Shown here piece by piece: positions 5,444 through 6,069 of a stretch of 6,069 nucleotides of DNA. Position 1 is the first letter of the stretch. Each line of letters starts with the position of its first letter. Made by a program: the position numbers and the translations under genes. The notes beneath the pieces were generated by a model. That model was not told where the DNA came from, did not search any database, and saw nothing but the letters and a program-made list of their open reading frames with translations. The DNA comes from Thermoplasmata archaeon (GTDB lineage Archaea > Thermoplasmatota > Thermoplasmata > Lutacidiplasmatales > UBA184), in assembly GCA_030043865.1 (NCBI GenBank), contig JASHWZ010000090.1:1-6069 (forward strand), read 5' to 3'.

Positions 5444-5887
5444 ATGCCGCCCCGTTCGCAGCCGTACCGCCCGTCGGCGCCGATCGTCCCTGAGCTCGCA
5501 TCGGGGATCGCGATCTTCTCCACGGAGGATGGTCGAGTGTTCCTCCTGCACTCGATCGACGAGGACCGCTGGTGTCTCCCGAAGGGCCACGTCGACCCTG
5601 GGGAGTCGCTCGAGAGCGCCGCGCTTCGAGAGGTTCGCGAGGAGACCGGGTTCGAGCGGGTGGCGATCGAGGGGGAGCTCCACGAGGTGTCGTATCGCTT
5701 CTATCAACCGAAGAAGGAGGTCAACGTCTACAAGTCGGTCGTGTACTTCCGGGGCCGGACCCCGGAGCGGACTCCCCACTTGGAGCCGCTCTTCGACCGC
5801 GGCGAGTGGGTCGACCTCGACGAGGCGGTACGGCGGGTCCGGTATCCGACCGACCGCTCGGTGCTCGAAGCGGCGGGGAGAAAGTAG
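5444..5887 (+). CDS. Nudix hydrolase
   Basis: This 147-residue protein has a perfect Nudix box at residues 48-70: Gly48, Glu54, Arg62-Glu63, Glu66-Glu67, Gly69 and Phe70 match GX5EX7REUXEEXGU, the Mg-binding loop-helix-loop. Strand ASGIAIFS (19-26) and the preceding WCLPKGHVDPGES segment resemble small Ap4A-hydrolase-like and general NTP-pyrophosphohydrolase members, which split a diphosphate bond in a nucleoside diphosphate linked to another moiety. YQPKKEVNVYKSVVYFRG (88-104) fits the strand pair after the box, and FDRGEWVDLDEAVRRVRYP is the usual C-terminal W-[VL]-x-x-x-EA segment. The N-terminal 15 residues are proline-rich and probably disordered. Soluble and cytoplasmic. Length is typical. 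It diverges from the ligase and converges on the partial gene at the right edge. Substrate cannot be deduced; house-cleaning of dinucleoside polyphosphates is only a possibility. Confidence 0.93.
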   Translation: MPPRSQPYRPSAPIVPELASGIAIFSTEDGRVFLLHSIDEDRWCLPKGHVDPGESLESAALREVREETGFERVAIEGELHEVSYRFYQPKKEVNVYKSVVYFRGRTPERTPHLEPLFDRGEWVDLDEAVRRVRYPTDRSVLEAAGRK

Positions 5888-5900
5888 GGAAGGGGTTGGG

Positions 5901-5922
5901 GTGGGTCCCGAGGGGGACCCAC
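5901..5922. terminator. Perfect 9-bp hairpin between convergent genes
   Basis: GTGGGTCCC (5901-5909) and GGGACCCAC (5914-5922) are exact reverse complements around the four-base loop GAGG. The hairpin starts 13 bases after the Nudix stop and ends 15 bases before the stop of the opposing gene, nearly centred in a 50-base gap. That position suggests a transcript-end structure shared by both strands. There is no oligo-T run, which archaeal termination normally uses, so a termination role is unproven; it may protect mRNA 3' ends. Confidence 0.45.
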
Positions 5923-5937
5923 CGGGGTGCGGGGTGC

Positions 5938-6069
5938 CTACGCTCGCCGCGTCGGGTCCTCGGGCAGCGCCGGCTCTGGAGCCGGGGGTGCCATGGGGGT
6001 TTGGGGACCGGGGGCGCCCGCGGAGGGGGGAACCCCGTTCGGCCAGCTCCCAACGTACCCGCCGACGAA
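5938..6069 (-). CDS. C-terminal end of a gene running off the right edge
   Basis: Reading minus from the window edge, 43 codons stay open to a TAG at 5940-5938. The visible peptide begins FVGGYVGSWPNG and continues into a Pro/Ala/Gly-rich stretch ending PEPALPEDPTRRA. Third positions are mostly G or C, as in the neighbouring genes, and the composition is less arginine-heavy than in the other frames. The product is not recognisable. The proline-rich end recalls the tail of the alpha/beta hydrolase in this window but is not a copy of it. The start and most of the gene lie outside. A chance open frame in GC-rich DNA cannot be excluded. Confidence 0.5.
   Translation of the reverse strand, partial: FVGGYVGSWPNGVPPSAGAPGPQTPMAPPAPEPALPEDPTRRA

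Noticed and set aside
3619..5523. A 634-codon open frame on the minus strand overlapping the acyl-CoA ligase gene.
   Set aside because: The translation is Arg/Pro/Gly-rich with no recognisable domain, while the other frame encodes a complete ligase. Long chance open frames are expected at this GC content.
1..6069. Mobile elements, CRISPR arrays or integration sites, including attachment beside the tRNA.
   Set aside because: No transposase, integrase, spaced direct repeats or duplicated tRNA 3' end is visible. The true tRNA 3' end is outside the window, so an attachment site there cannot be tested.

Overview
The window comes from a GC-rich genome that is most likely archaeal. Short AT-rich TATA-like boxes in otherwise GC-saturated spacers sit about 25-27 bases before the start codons of several genes, the pattern expected for archaeal leaderless transcripts. 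A serine tRNA at the left edge appears to carry a small intron in its T-loop, also an archaeal trait. The gene mix (SCP2-like protein, 3-hydroxyacyl-CoA dehydrogenase, DitJ/CaiC-like acyl-CoA ligase, Fcf1-like PIN protein) would suit an uncultured heterotrophic archaeon, perhaps a high-GC Thermoplasmatota lineage. That placement is inference; no marker gene here settles it.

Layout, left to right. (1) 1-112, minus strand: tRNA-Ser(GCU), cut by the window edge just before its last acceptor bases, with a 31-nt insertion in the T-loop and a TATA-like box at the right distance upstream. (2) 285-710, plus: a small two-pass membrane protein with a C-terminal SHOCT module. (3) 761-1729, plus: 3-hydroxyacyl-CoA dehydrogenase. 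(4) 1790-2185, plus: single-domain SCP2-like lipid-carrier protein with a near-ideal leaderless promoter. (5) 2204-3259, minus: Ser-type dienelactone-hydrolase-like alpha/beta hydrolase with a Cys-containing N-terminal extension and a proline-rich tail; it is tail-to-tail with the SCP2 gene. (6) 3338-3712, minus: PIN-domain protein starting at GTG. (7) 3741-5333, minus: AMP-binding acyl-CoA ligase, just upstream of the PIN gene and probably cotranscribed with it. (8) 5444-5887, plus: Nudix hydrolase, divergent from the ligase. (9) 5938-6069, minus: the C-terminal end of a gene running off the right edge, convergent with the Nudix gene and separated from it by a perfect 9-bp hairpin.

The metabolic theme is acyl-CoA chemistry. 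The ligase would activate a carboxylic acid with ATP and CoA, the dehydrogenase would oxidise the 3-hydroxyacyl-CoA intermediate, and the SCP2 protein could carry or present the hydrophobic acyl chain. The hydrolase may act on an ester or lactone, but its substrate cannot be read from sequence. Acyl-CoA dehydrogenase, enoyl-CoA hydratase and thiolase are absent from this window, so it holds a partial set of beta-oxidation functions and not a complete pathway. The tRNA, SHOCT, PIN and Nudix genes look like ordinary neighbours. I found no mobile element, CRISPR array or clear defence system. The least ordinary signals are the tRNA insertion and the architecture of the alpha/beta hydrolase.
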